A stretch of DNA of 64,000 nucleotides from Lachnospiraceae bacterium (GCA_910575255.1 CAJTEM010000022.1:30012-94011), one strand, 5' to 3'. Positions 1 to 9,450 are shown, numbered from the stretch's first letter. Numbers and translations are program-made. Notes: generated by a model not told the origin, from the sequence alone.

Positions 1-12
1 ATATTTACTCAT
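1..12 (-). CDS. Start of a gene running off the left edge
   Basis: Only the first four codons (M-S-K-Y) are in the window. The ATG at 12 is preceded on the minus strand by AGGAGAAAAATC, a good ribosome binding site at normal spacing, directly after the stop of the gene ending at 51. It is probably the next gene of the same small operon. Nothing can be said about its product. Confidence 0.45.
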
Positions 13-50
13 GATTTTTCTCCTGTTTCACTCCTCTCCAAAATACCTCC

Positions 51-1031
51 CTACTCCAGGCTCCCGAAAAAATTCTCATAAAGAGCAATATCATACTCCC
101 TTCCGTCCTCTGTGTCCCCAAAATATTCCCCCTTCACAACAGCAATCGTGAAAGCATCCGCGTATCCGTTTTCATCCATCATGGTGACATTTACAACGCC
201 GTTCAGGGTATGGCCGGTATAAGAAATCAGTTCCTCTGTCATCTGCCGGACCTTTCTTTCCGTTTCCTGACGCTGCTTCTCTCTTTCCGGTTCCTTGCCG
301 CTTTCATAGTCCACATAGAGAACCATGTGCAGCATATAGGGGAATTTTTCAAAAACTTCCTGATATTGCAGCCGGGTAAAATCGATACTTTCTGCCAGGG
401 AATACTGCTGCATCTGATCAAACATTGCCCGGGATTTCGGCATATCCGGGGAGACATAGGAGGGGTATTCCTGAAAATAAAGGGTACTGTCATTTTCCCG
501 GATCCCCGATATCCCGGCAACTCCTTTATCCCAGAAATTCTTTCTGTAAAATTCCTCTGTGAGAACCGAAAAATATTGTTTCATGTCACTTTCTATACTT
601 CCCTCACTGAACTCCCATCTCCGGTTATCAAACACAAATGTGCAGTCCCTGCCCTCCGCATTTTTATACGAAAGCGTCCATTCCCTGTAATGCACTGTGA
701 CATTAACCTGGTCACATTCATCAAAATACTGCAGCTCCTTTTTGACACCTTCCGAGAGCACAGAGTCCGCCCCAAAGCAGTCCCTTAGCATCTCTTTCCC
801 TGCTTCCGGCATATCCTCCTCGTAGCGGATCGTCTCACTTCCCCGCGGCAATGCCAGAAGCAATGCCCCTGGGAACCAGGAAAAGGGGAAGAAAGGCCCG
901 AAATTTGACAGCAAATAGGCAACAAGAAAAATCCCGGCAATCAGTAGAATCCCTTTATTTTCTATCTTTTTTAAAAACAGGAACAGAAAAGCGCAGAAAA
1001 TCAAAACCAAGATCGATACCAAGTAAAACAT
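51..1031 (-). CDS. Hypothetical membrane-anchored protein (326 aa)
   Basis: The first about 60 residues form two hydrophobic segments split by a short KKIENKG linker. The remaining 260 residues are hydrophilic and charged, with no lipobox and no motif I recognise. The likely topology is a double N-terminal anchor with a large soluble domain. AAGGG precedes the ATG by 7 bases. It sits 16 bp downstream of a small membrane-protein gene and just upstream of another start at position 12, so the three are probably co-transcribed. Function unknown; a sensor or envelope-associated role is only a guess. Confidence 0.7.
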   Translation of the reverse strand: MFYLVSILVLIFCAFLFLFLKKIENKGILLIAGIFLVAYLLSNFGPFFPFSWFPGALLLALPRGSETIRYEEDMPEAGKEMLRDCFGADSVLSEGVKKELQYFDECDQVNVTVHYREWTLSYKNAEGRDCTFVFDNRRWEFSEGSIESDMKQYFSVLTEEFYRKNFWDKGVAGISGIRENDSTLYFQEYPSYVSPDMPKSRAMFDQMQQYSLAESIDFTRLQYQEVFEKFPYMLHMVLYVDYESGKEPEREKQRQETERKVRQMTEELISYTGHTLNGVVNVTMMDENGYADAFTIAVVKGEYFGDTEDGREYDIALYENFFGSLE

Positions 1032-1047
1032 GAATCATCCCTTCTCC

Positions 1048-1239
1048 TCAAAGCAATCTCAGCATCCCAAACAATATCCCAGGACAGGCTGCCAAAGGAG
1101 AGGATGCTCTCCAGGCCAGCAGGCCTCCCATAAACACGATCCACACAATCAGCAGCTGTCTCTTATCCTCCACATTCCAGGAAAATAACATCAGTATCAC
1201 AAAATAAATCACACTGTAAACCGGCATCACATAATACAT
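1048..1239 (-). CDS. Small two-helix membrane protein (63 aa)
   Basis: The protein is almost entirely two hydrophobic helices (residues about 3-20 and 27-60) with a short charged loop (NVEDKRQ). The start at 1239 is chosen because GGAGG lies 7 bases upstream. An ATG four bases further upstream is in another frame and too close to the GGAGG. It is translated 16 bp ahead of the 326-aa membrane protein and may be its partner. No family recognised. Confidence 0.55.
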   Translation of the reverse strand: MYYVMPVYSVIYFVILMLFSWNVEDKRQLLIVWIVFMGGLLAWRASSPLAACPGILFGMLRLL

Positions 1240-1360
1240 CCATTTCCTCCTCCCTCCTTTTCAGCCTGTTCATACTGAAAGATAATTCCATTTTACAGGA
1301 AACCTGCCATAAAGAAAAGCCTTTTTTTCTTAAAACGGAATATAAAAAGGACCGCGGCAT

Positions 1361-1391
1361 AAAAACGCCAGATGTTTTTCCACATCTGGCG
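1361..1391 (-). terminator. Intrinsic terminator after the Gly/Ser-rich secreted protein gene
   Basis: On the minus strand an inverted repeat CGCCAGATGT / ACATCTGGCG with a short A-rich loop is followed directly by TTTTT. It lies 44 bp beyond the stop at 1435, so it separates that gene from the small membrane-protein operon. Confidence 0.85.
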
Positions 1392-1434
1392 CTTCCCCAT
1401 CAAAATCCCCAATCTTCTCACTGCTCATGTTCTT

Positions 1435-2995
1435 TCATTCGTCCGAATCCTCTTTCCATGCCAGGTCTCTGCTCTGCGAAGGACTCGCTATGTCTGCCGC
1501 AATCCCCTCCCAGGCCCCTTCTGCTTTGCTCTCTTTTGGCATCACATCATTTTCCAATATTTCCTCATCCTCCGCCTCTTCCATCGTCACCTTCCAGGTC
1601 ACAGTCACCTCTGGCGCTATATCGGTTAATTCCGACCAATCTGCATTGCTGTTCACAGCGCCCGTCAATTGAAAAGAATAGGTATTGTCCTCCCCCTCCA
1701 AGGCTCCTTCCATCCCTATCTCTATCCGCGCATTCCCCTCGCTGTCAATCGGAACGGTTCTTTCCCCGTCTTTCAGCGCCAGATAAAGGCTCGGGTTTTC
1801 CTCATTCGTAAAATCCGGATCCTCTGTCATGGAAATTCCTTTCACAGAGTTCGGATCCACCCAGGCGCTGAGGCTGATCTTAACTGCCGCTGTCCCCACA
1901 TTAGCGATACGGATCTCATCACTGCAGCTACTATACTCATCTTCGGATTTACCGTCATCGCGCTTGAAAAATAAAGTAGCTCCTTCCTCAAACCGGCTTC
2001 CGTCATAAGCTGCTGCGGATGTCTGGGTAATCAGCTGCTGCGGATCCATAATAAAATCAAATATATGGCTGGTATCCGCAGGAAGAATCACCCGAAACAC
2101 CTTTTCCTCATCAAGTTCTTCTATCTGATGCACCTCACCCGATAAATCTGTCCTGTCCTCCCGAACTGCCTCGTTTGTCTGGCCTGTGCCAAATTCCTGC
2201 TCACTCCCGCCTGCCATAGCGGTTCCTGATTCGTGATTGTTTCCCAACGTCTGACCGCTTCCACTCCCCTGACCGCTTCCGCCTCCTTTACCTGGCTCTG
2301 CTGTCGGATCCTGTCCGCCTGTATGACCAAAGTTCTGACTATTCCCGTCAGTCGGATCCGTCCCGGCTTCCTGGTTTGCCCCTGAAGTCAGATTTTCTCC
2401 GGATCCCTGACTTTTTCCTGCTCCATCCTCTGTCCCGGCTCCTTGATCTGTACCAGATATCGGATTCTTTCCGTCATCTGAATGGGTTCCTTCTGTCCGC
2501 CCTGTGTCTGCTCCCGGATCCTCCCCTGTTACCTGCCCGGTTTCTGGCCCCTGACCATCCCCGGCTCCTTCCGCCTGGTCTGTTCGGGATCCCTGACCGC
2601 TTCCGGCCGTCGGGTCTGCTCCGGTATCTTTGTTACCTCCGCCACTTCCGGACATCGTTTCTTTCCCGTTGCTTCCGCCACTTCCGGACACCGAATCTCT
2701 CCCGTTGTCTCCGACGCTTCCGGACACTGCATCCTTTCCTGCATTCCTGCCGCTCCCGGCCATCTCACCGATTCCGGAACTCTGACTGCCTCCGGCTGCC
2801 ATCCGCTTTCTGATTTCCCCCGGTTCCCTGACCGGTCTCTGACCTTTGCTCCGACCCGGTTGTCTGACCGGACTCTGACCGGCCAGTTCCCTGTTCCTGA
2901 GCGACTGCTTCCGCAGACAGCGCCATAGATGACCCGGCAAACAGCATCAGCACAGACAACATCCACGCTGCTGCCTGTTTCCCCCTCTTTTTCAC
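1435..2995 (-). CDS. Secreted Gly/Ser/Gln-rich protein, interrupted by a frameshift
   Basis: A GTG at 2995 (GGAGG 8 bases upstream) begins a clear signal peptide: MKKRGKQ, a hydrophobic core, then an ALSAEA cleavage region. This frame continues as a Gly/Ser/Gln-rich stretch and stops at 2765. The rest of the protein is in another frame that stays open to 1435: about 200 residues of degenerate GSGQGSG-type repeats, then a roughly 200-residue folded domain with FDFIMDPQQLI and TWKV. Removing one base, for example from the run of five G at 2817-2821, would join both frames into about 519 residues. The C-terminal domain occurs in exported clostridial proteins, but I cannot name it. Either a pseudogene, a slipped contingency locus or a sequence error. 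Confidence 0.7.
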
Positions 2996-3061
2996 AGTAA
3001 TATCCTCCCCCTCTCTTTTCTATATGTCCACAGTCTCGTAAGCAAGCCATACAGGTTCAAA

Positions 3062-4093
3062 TCACACACTCCCCTGCCCTCTCCACAATTGAATGGTACC
3101 CAAAAGCCCTTCATCCATATGAACCCTTGCCCTCCAGCCAAGGCCTGCCAGCTTTCTCCCATCCAGCATGGCTTTGGTGGCAGTGGAATATCCCTTACTT
3201 TCCCTTTCTTCCGGCAATTCCCATATAACCCGGCTGCCGGAAATCTCCGCCAGCTTTTCTGCCAGATCTCTCAAGGTAATGTCCGATTCCTCATCCACGA
3301 TATTATATGCCTCTCCAGGCTTCCCCATGGCCATGGTATAAAGGATCCCTGCTGCGGCATCCGTGACAAATGTATAAGAATATTTCTGGTTCCCCGCGCT
3401 TTTCAGCACAATGTCCTCTCCCATTGCCGCCTTTTTCATAAACTGGGAAATCGCCTTGGAGTCCGATGCCAGCATGGTCGGTCCATAGACCCGGCTCAGC
3501 CTGGGAATGACAAAATCAATGCCGGTTATCTCCTGATAAGCATTGCACAATGCCTCTCCCAGACGTTTGCTTTCCGGGTATCCGGCACGCAGGGTATTAC
3601 AGTCAAGATAACCCAGATAGGACTCGTCAAATTTTTCCTGATCCCCTCTGTTTTCCCCATACACCTCCACAGAAGACAAAAAGCAGAACTGACGCATCTT
3701 ATGGGAAATCCCATATTCCCAAAGATTTCTGGTTCCAAAGACATTGGACGCAATCGTCCCTACCGGATCCCCGGAATATAGCCGGGGGTGCGTATTGCTG
3801 GCCGCGTGAATCACGTAATCTACGTTCCCACATTCCGGTATCGGCTGATTGATGTCACAGGGAACATATTGGAAATATTCACTGTCCCAACAGGATTCCA
3901 AACGCTTCCTGGCTGTCTGTTCCTTCCTGCTGACTGCAATTACCCGGATACCCGGATGCCTCAGAAGCAGCTCTGTCAGACATTTTCCCACCATCCCGGA
4001 GGATCCTGAGATCAGGACCGTTTTCCCTTCCAGTTTCCGCCACAGACAGCTTTGCTGCGACCAATAGTTCAACTCCTCTTCATACATCGTCAT
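3062..4093 (-). CDS. NAD-dependent epimerase/dehydratase (extended SDR)
   Basis: The Rossmann fold begins at about residue 20 with GSSGMVGK (a GxxGxxG variant). The catalytic Tyr-Lys is present as YPESK, and AASNTHP follows the NAD-binding strand. At 343 residues it matches extended SDR enzymes acting on nucleotide sugars. The start at 4093 (MTMYEEEL) is preferred over the open frame reaching 4345, because the extra 84 residues are low-complexity translation of a 14-bp tandem repeat and AAAGGA lies upstream of 4093. It is the last gene of the glycan locus. Substrate unknown; the nearby cytidylyltransferases make a CDP-linked substrate possible. Confidence 0.85.
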   Translation of the reverse strand: MTMYEEELNYWSQQSCLWRKLEGKTVLISGSSGMVGKCLTELLLRHPGIRVIAVSRKEQTARKRLESCWDSEYFQYVPCDINQPIPECGNVDYVIHAASNTHPRLYSGDPVGTIASNVFGTRNLWEYGISHKMRQFCFLSSVEVYGENRGDQEKFDESYLGYLDCNTLRAGYPESKRLGEALCNAYQEITGIDFVIPRLSRVYGPTMLASDSKAISQFMKKAAMGEDIVLKSAGNQKYSYTFVTDAAAGILYTMAMGKPGEAYNIVDEESDITLRDLAEKLAEISGSRVIWELPEERESKGYSTATKAMLDGRKLAGLGWRARVHMDEGLLGTIQLWRGQGSV

Positions 4094-4149
4094 ACATTTT
4101 TTCCTTTCTCTGGAAATGACTGGCTCGTTCCCATCTGCGCCTCTCAATC

Positions 4150-4330
4150 TCTGACGGCCTGCTTCTGACAACCAGCCTTTGGCAGCCAGCTTCTGACAAC
4201 CAGCTTCTGGCAGCCTGCTTCTGACAACCAGCTTCTGGCAGCCTACATCCCGCAACCAGCTTCTGGCAGTCTGCTTCTGACTGCCCCCTTCTGGCAGCCT
4301 ACATCCGGCAATCCGCATCTGGCACCCTGC
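4150..4330. repeat. Degenerate 14-bp tandem repeat (about a dozen units)
   Basis: Units related to CTGACAACCAGCTT and CTGGCAGCCTGCTT alternate across about 180 bp between the stop at 4349 and the start at 4093. The 14-bp period is not a multiple of three, so the region is unlikely to be coding even though one frame stays open. It separates the last gene from the rest of the glycan operon. Confidence 0.85.
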
Positions 4331-4348
4331 ATGATACGGGCGCATTCT

Positions 4349-5422
4349 TCACGTCAGCATCAGACGCCCTGTATGCGCAATCTTCCAATCTTCCTTGTGG
4401 CATAGGAAATACAGGGTGGTCAGGCTCTCCCCCAGATAGCCGATATACCGGTCGGATCTTTCCCAGCCTCTGGGAACCGACAGCTCCTCCGTCCTCTGAA
4501 GGATCGGAAACAGCCAGCTGCAGAATCCACAAAAGATCTTCTTCCTGGCAACCAGCATATTATAATTATAGAAACAGGATTGGGAAAATATCTCCGGCAG
4601 CTTTTTTGCATATTCCGGATCCAGCTCCTCCAGAGCCGAAACCATCGCTTCCCAGTCACAATCTTTCACATAACGTCTGTGATGCTCCTCAATCGACGGA
4701 TCATGGATCGTGGGATAGGGCAGGATGACATCAATGTCGCATGCCGCGATCCGCTGCAGGTCCTCCTGCGTGATATCCAGAATGCGCCGATAATGGAACA
4801 GGCCAAGATAATCACTTTCCTCTCCCTCACACCCTTTGTTTTTCCAAATCCAATACAAAGCGGTCAGCTCACTGTAATTCCCGTTTTTTTCTGATATATG
4901 ATCCCCGGTATTATCCTTTTCCAAAGCAACCGAAAGCTCTGTCAGGGCAGCTCCTGCCTGCACCGGAAAAAGCCAGCTAAAAGAGGGACATGGATTCCTT
5001 AGCACAACATCCTTGTGGAATCTGGTCATATAAACTCTCAGGGAAAGCTCTCCCCCCGCTGCCCCTTTTTGACCTGTTGGGAAATCATGAAGAGAGGGGT
5101 ATTCCCCTGTGGCCTTATAATACCTTTCCATCAGAGCTGCTTCCCTGCGGGAATCTATGCACACATAATCTTTCCAGTTCCTTTCCTCCAGACCTTTCCG
5201 GATCGCCGGATGATGGTTTTCCGGAACCGCAATCAGGATTTTTACCCCCTTTTCGGATAATTCCTCCAGGGCAATCACCGGAATGCGGTCAATCTCTGCA
5301 GGATTTCCTTCCTTTTTACTGACAAGAAATGCGATGATCCTGCAATCCTTATATAAAAATTTTATCGCGGTATAGACACTTACGGCCACCATACCGGCGC
5401 CATAGATTGCCAGGGATTTCAT
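4349..5422 (-). CDS. DUF4422 glycosyltransferase-like protein with N-terminal Rossmann module
   Basis: Residues 1-85 form a small nucleotide-binding-like module starting with IYGAGMVAVS and followed by IPVIALEEL. From about residue 130 the protein matches DUF4422: GLFHYRRIL, a DPEYAKKLPEIF stretch, YNYNMLVARK and RYIGYLGE. DUF4422 proteins are capsule and O-antigen locus members thought to be glycosyltransferases. The ATG at 5422 overlaps the preceding cytidylyltransferase stop (ATGA), so translation is coupled. Two paralogues with the same architecture lie at 7048 and 8282. Confidence 0.85.
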   Translation of the reverse strand: MKSLAIYGAGMVAVSVYTAIKFLYKDCRIIAFLVSKKEGNPAEIDRIPVIALEELSEKGVKILIAVPENHHPAIRKGLEERNWKDYVCIDSRREAALMERYYKATGEYPSLHDFPTGQKGAAGGELSLRVYMTRFHKDVVLRNPCPSFSWLFPVQAGAALTELSVALEKDNTGDHISEKNGNYSELTALYWIWKNKGCEGEESDYLGLFHYRRILDITQEDLQRIAACDIDVILPYPTIHDPSIEEHHRRYVKDCDWEAMVSALEELDPEYAKKLPEIFSQSCFYNYNMLVARKKIFCGFCSWLFPILQRTEELSVPRGWERSDRYIGYLGESLTTLYFLCHKEDWKIAHTGRLMLT

Positions 5423-6129
5423 TTCATCCAGTCCTCTCTTTCCATATTGAGAAGCGCCTTAAACACCTCCAGATCATCTATGGTAGTGATCTTCACATTT
5501 TTCTCCGTCCCTCTGGAAAAATACACCCGCTCCCCAAGGCGGAGCATTAAGGTATTAATATATACCTCGCCCCGGATTCCCCTCCGCGCCGCCTCCTCAT
5601 ATGCCCACAAGGCCTTCCCATACCGATAAGCCTGAGGCGTCTGGACACGCATGATCTCCTGACGACCGATATTCTCATCCCCCGATATTCCGTCCTCTGT
5701 CCTTACAATCGTCTCCTGACATCGGACCGCACTTAGGCCGGAACCCTTTTTCTGACATACCGCAATTGCGTCACAGATGACTTCCGGTGTGATAAACGGG
5801 CGGATTCCGTCATGGACAATCACCACATCCTCCTCCTGGCAGATATCCCTCAAGGCCTCCATCCCCTTCTGGGTAGACTCCTGCCCGTCACTGCCTCCGC
5901 TTACCACCCATTTCAGTTTTGTGATCTGATACTGCCTCGCATAAGCCCTCAGAACCTCATGCCATCCCTCCAGACACACTACCAGAATCCCGTCAATATC
6001 CGGATGCTGCTGAAAATTCTCCAGGGTGTAAATGATCAGCGGCTTTTCATACACGTTCATAAACTGTTTCGGCACATCCTGCTGCGTCCTGCTTCCACAG
6101 CCCCCTGCCAAAATCAAGGCTATATTCAT
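5419..6129 (-). CDS. IspD/TarI-family cytidylyltransferase (copy 1)
   Basis: Classic IspD/TarI fold of 236 residues: ILAGGCGSR with PKQF is the CTP-binding loop, and VHDGIRPF, VQTPQAY and the C-terminal ITTIDDLEVFK are conserved. The family transfers CMP onto sugar or polyol phosphates (MEP, ribitol-5-P and others). In a glycan locus a CDP-activated polyol or sugar is more likely than isoprenoid synthesis. ATG 6129 is chosen over an in-frame GTG at 6138 because AGGAAG lies 8 bases before the ATG. No TarJ-like reductase is nearby, so the substrate is open. Confidence 0.9.
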   Translation of the reverse strand: MNIALILAGGCGSRTQQDVPKQFMNVYEKPLIIYTLENFQQHPDIDGILVVCLEGWHEVLRAYARQYQITKLKWVVSGGSDGQESTQKGMEALRDICQEEDVVIVHDGIRPFITPEVICDAIAVCQKKGSGLSAVRCQETIVRTEDGISGDENIGRQEIMRVQTPQAYRYGKALWAYEEAARRGIRGEVYINTLMLRLGERVYFSRGTEKNVKITTIDDLEVFKALLNMEREDWMK

Positions 6130-6234
6130 CTCTGTCACTTCCTGCGCTTTCTGTCTGTGTTGCTGTCCCGGTTTCTTTTTATACTTTCCGCTGCGTGCTG
6201 TCTCTGCCTCTTCCTATCCTGACCGGATGATGCA

Positions 6235-6957
6235 CTAACCTCTCTTTTCCACGGATTCCTCCGGATGCTTCATCCGGTACAAGGCCTTGAACATCTCCAC
6301 ATCCTCTACGGTATTAATCTTCATATTCAGGCTGGAACCCTTGGAAAAATACACCTTTTCCCCCAGATTCGTCAAAAGAGAACTGTTGTCCCAGGCACCC
6401 AGGCAGTTCTTTTCAATGGCCCGGTTATGTACATCCCAGATCAGTTCAAAGTCAAACGACTGAGGGGTCTGGACTTTCATAATCTCATACCGGTTAATAC
6501 TCTTATAGCCTTCCTGTCCGTCCCAGGAATGCATGATTGTGTCCATAATATAGGTAGCCGCCACCCCCATGCCTTTTTTCCTGCACATCTGCATGCTCCT
6601 GGTTATGATCTTCTCCGACACCATGGGACGGATGGCATCATGGATGACCACCATATCCCCTCTGCCCATCCGACCGCGAAGAAGCATCAGCCCCCGGTAT
6701 GTAGATTCCTGGGCATCCTTCCCACCGGGAATGATCTCCTTTAATTTTGTAATGTTAAACTGACTTCCGTAAACCCGCACCATCTCCTGCCATCCATCTA
6801 CACAGGTAACGATGATCTCATCAATATCCGGATGGTTCTGGAAGATCTCCAACGTGTAGACGATAATGGGGCGGTTGTTCACATTGACAAATTGTTTCGG
6901 TATGTTCATCTGGAAGCGGGGGTCTATGCCTCCGGCCAGGATCAATGCTGTGTTCAT
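6235..6957 (-). CDS. IspD/TarI-family cytidylyltransferase (copy 2)
   Basis: A 240-residue paralogue of the neighbouring enzyme, with PKQF, VIHDAIRPM, VQTPQSF and NTVEDVEMFKAL. The glycine-rich loop is altered: ILAGGIDPR where copy 1 has AGGCGSR. The arginine and the PKQ lysine are kept. This may mean changed specificity or reduced activity. ATG 6957 is selected (AAGGAG 9 bases upstream); the frame is open further but lacks a binding site. The two copies lie head-to-tail, each linked to DUF4422 genes. Confidence 0.88.
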   Translation of the reverse strand: MNTALILAGGIDPRFQMNIPKQFVNVNNRPIIVYTLEIFQNHPDIDEIIVTCVDGWQEMVRVYGSQFNITKLKEIIPGGKDAQESTYRGLMLLRGRMGRGDMVVIHDAIRPMVSEKIITRSMQMCRKKGMGVAATYIMDTIMHSWDGQEGYKSINRYEIMKVQTPQSFDFELIWDVHNRAIEKNCLGAWDNSSLLTNLGEKVYFSKGSSLNMKINTVEDVEMFKALYRMKHPEESVEKRG

Positions 6958-7047
6958 GTCTTGGGTTCTCCTTGCATCATTGCCTGTCATAATATAAAAA
7001 ATCCTGATATCAAATATCAAAATATGTACTCTGCTTTGGGTATGCCT

Positions 7048-8205
7048 CTACCCTTCCACAAAATGCTTCTTCACATGCACAATCTTATAATCCTCCTCAT
7101 GTCTCAAAAAATAAATCCCCATAAGCCGTTCCGCCAGAAAGCCAATATACCTTTTTTGATAGGTGCCAACTCTCACATCACAGTGCGCCTCACAGTACTC
7201 CAGGATAGGGAACAGCCATTCACAGTAATCATCCAGTATCTTCTTCCGGGCAATCACCATGTTATAGCCATAATAAAAATTTCCCTGTTCCAGTTCCCGC
7301 GCCGCCATTGCATATTCCGGCGCCAGGGTACGGACCGCCTCCATCATCACATCCCAGTCCCCTGCCACATGGTCATGGCCATAGACCTCCCTCACACTGG
7401 GGACATTTAAAATGGGAATTGTCAGCACCACATCAATATCCGAGTACACCAGCCGCTTCAGCATATCCTCATTCAGTTCAAAATGCCGCCTGTAATGGCC
7501 AAGTCCCGCATAGGCCGAAGTGTCATGCTTCCATATCCAGTATAATGCCGTCAGTTCACAGTACTGTCCGTTCTTATGAGAAATGTTATCCCCTTCATCA
7601 TCCCTCAGGTCGCAGATCCGCTCCTCCGTCAGTGCCGCTCCCACCTGAATCGGAATCTCCCAGGAATACCGGGAAAGGTCCTCCGCAAGAGGTCTGTCTA
7701 CATGACATTTGGCTGTATAGATGCTGACTGCATTTTCTTTCCTCTTTTTGCCCTCTGCCTCCGCGGGCATCTGTACCCGTTCCAGTTCTTCCTCCAGCGT
7801 CCGGTAGTCCTTCCCTCCGCCAAGACGGACGTGGCGGTAATAATTGCCCTGAATCATGCTCCACAGATCACTTTCAAAGGTCATGGGTAACAGATTCACG
7901 TATCCCCGTTTCTTCAGATTTTCACGAATTTCATTCAGATACTTTCCCATGACTGCCACGATAATCAAAGCATCTTTATGAATTCTGTCCTCCCCCTCAT
8001 CCAGTCCGATCACAGGAAGTCCCAGCATCCTCTCCGGATTTCCGCTTTTGTCAGACACAAGGAAACCTTCGATATTAAGTTCGTAAGGTTCCCCCATAAG
8101 ACATACCGCCGCCTCACAGGCCACAAGCCCGGCCCCATAGATCACAAGCCGACTGCTGTTCTTCCATTTCGCTACGGTATCTCTGGCATAATACACAGGG
8201 CGCAT
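7048..8205 (-). CDS. DUF4422 protein with N-terminal Rossmann module (copy 2)
   Basis: Residues about 20-110 are the Rossmann module (LVIYGAGLVACEA, then LPVIGLDEG). The DUF4422 part begins near residue 155 with ISIYTAKCHVDRPL-type sequence and contains GLGHYRRH, HDHVAGDWDVM, YYGYNMVIARK and RYIGFLAE. The start at 8205 has GGGAGG at 7-base spacing. It is closely similar along its whole length to the next gene upstream (8282-9433), showing a tandem duplication. Probable glycosyltransferase; donor and acceptor unknown. Confidence 0.87.
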   Translation of the reverse strand: MRPVYYARDTVAKWKNSSRLVIYGAGLVACEAAVCLMGEPYELNIEGFLVSDKSGNPERMLGLPVIGLDEGEDRIHKDALIIVAVMGKYLNEIRENLKKRGYVNLLPMTFESDLWSMIQGNYYRHVRLGGGKDYRTLEEELERVQMPAEAEGKKRKENAVSIYTAKCHVDRPLAEDLSRYSWEIPIQVGAALTEERICDLRDDEGDNISHKNGQYCELTALYWIWKHDTSAYAGLGHYRRHFELNEDMLKRLVYSDIDVVLTIPILNVPSVREVYGHDHVAGDWDVMMEAVRTLAPEYAMAARELEQGNFYYGYNMVIARKKILDDYCEWLFPILEYCEAHCDVRVGTYQKRYIGFLAERLMGIYFLRHEEDYKIVHVKKHFVEG

Positions 8206-8281
8206 CTTCTTTCCTCCCACATCAAACAATCACAGCCGTTTAGATCTCATTCCCTTTGCGGCAAACCAGACTCTCTCTCCC

Positions 8282-9433
8282 TTACTTCCCGATAAAATGC
8301 TTCCTGACATGGACAATCTTGTATTCCTTTTCATGATATAAAAAATATACAGACATCAGATGCTCTGCCAGAAATCCGATATACCGTTCCTGATATCCGT
8401 CCCTCTCTTTGGCGCAATGCTCCTCACAGTAAGACAAAAGGGGAAACAGCCACTCACAGTACGGCTCCAGAATCTCCCTCTTCATAAGGAACATGTTATA
8501 CCCATAGTAAAACCTTCCTGCCTCCATCTCCTTTGCCGCAGATAAATACTCCGGGCAAAGACTGCGGATCGCCTGAAACATCACATCCCAGTCCCCTGCC
8601 ACGTGATCACGCCGGTATACCTCCCCCACACTGGGAACATCAAAAATCGGAATGGTCAGCACCACATCCACGTCTGAACAGGCCAGCTTCTTTAGATCTC
8701 CTTCCTCCAGCTCCAGATGCCTTCTGTAATGCCCCAGCCCCACATAGTCGGACTCATCGTTTTTCCAGATCCAATAGAGGGCTGTCAGTTCACAGTACTG
8801 CCGATTCTTATGAGAGATATGACCCCCTGTATTGTCACGGATTTCGCATATCTCCTTGTCCGTCAGCGCCGCCCCCACCTGAATCGGAATCTCCCAGAAA
8901 TACCGGGAAATATCCTCCGAAAGAGGCCTGTCCACATGGCACATGGCTGTATAGATGCTTATCTTCTTATGGGTATCCTCCTCATATATATCCCTCAAAG
9001 CAGGAACGCAGGCTTCCTGAATCGCTTCCTCCAAAGTGATATAAGATTTCCCTTTAGACAACCGCTCCTCCCGGTAAAGATTGCCCCGAAGCAGCATCCA
9101 CAGATCCCCCTCATAGGTAAGAGGGAGGATGTGATGATATCCATGACTGTGCAGGCTCTCTTCCATGGAATCCAGGTTCTTATCCACCGCGGCAATGATA
9201 ATCAGGGCATCTTTCCCTAAGACAGCTTCCGCCTCCTCAAAATCAAGAACAGGGATTCCCGATACCTGGCCGGGATTTTTCCTTTTGTCTGATACCAGAC
9301 AGCATTCTATGTGCAGTCCATAGGGCGGAACTGTAAGACAGTTCAAGACCCCTAAGGCCATGACTCCGGCACCGAATACGGCTGTCTGGCGGCTTTGCTT
9401 TAACTGGTTTACGATCTCTTTGGCGTAGTACAT
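8282..9433 (-). CDS. DUF4422 protein with N-terminal Rossmann module (copy 3)
   Basis: Same architecture as its neighbour: AVFGAGVMALGV near the N-terminus, IPVLDFEEAE, then DUF4422 with GLGHYRRH, RDHVAGDWDVMF, YYGYNMFLMK and RYIGFLAE. ATG 9433 is preferred because GGGAG lies about 10 bases upstream; an in-frame TTG at 9454 would overlap the ugd stop. Very similar to the 7048 gene but with independent substitutions throughout, so the duplication is not recent. Confidence 0.87.
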   Translation of the reverse strand: MYYAKEIVNQLKQSRQTAVFGAGVMALGVLNCLTVPPYGLHIECCLVSDKRKNPGQVSGIPVLDFEEAEAVLGKDALIIIAAVDKNLDSMEESLHSHGYHHILPLTYEGDLWMLLRGNLYREERLSKGKSYITLEEAIQEACVPALRDIYEEDTHKKISIYTAMCHVDRPLSEDISRYFWEIPIQVGAALTDKEICEIRDNTGGHISHKNRQYCELTALYWIWKNDESDYVGLGHYRRHLELEEGDLKKLACSDVDVVLTIPIFDVPSVGEVYRRDHVAGDWDVMFQAIRSLCPEYLSAAKEMEAGRFYYGYNMFLMKREILEPYCEWLFPLLSYCEEHCAKERDGYQERYIGFLAEHLMSVYFLYHEKEYKIVHVRKHFIGK

Positions 9434-9450
9434 TGGTTTGTTTCTCCCAC

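Noticed and set aside
210..788. 192-codon plus-strand frame opposite the membrane protein
   Set aside because: No ribosome binding site and no recognisable fold. The minus-strand gene has a proper start and membrane segments.
4150..4330. Possible CRISPR array
   Set aside because: Repeats are 14 bp, degenerate and directly adjoining without spacers; there are no cas genes.
4094..4345. 84-residue N-terminal extension of the epimerase gene
   Set aside because: It is a translation of the 14-bp tandem repeat, lacks similarity to SDR proteins, and a better start exists at 4093.
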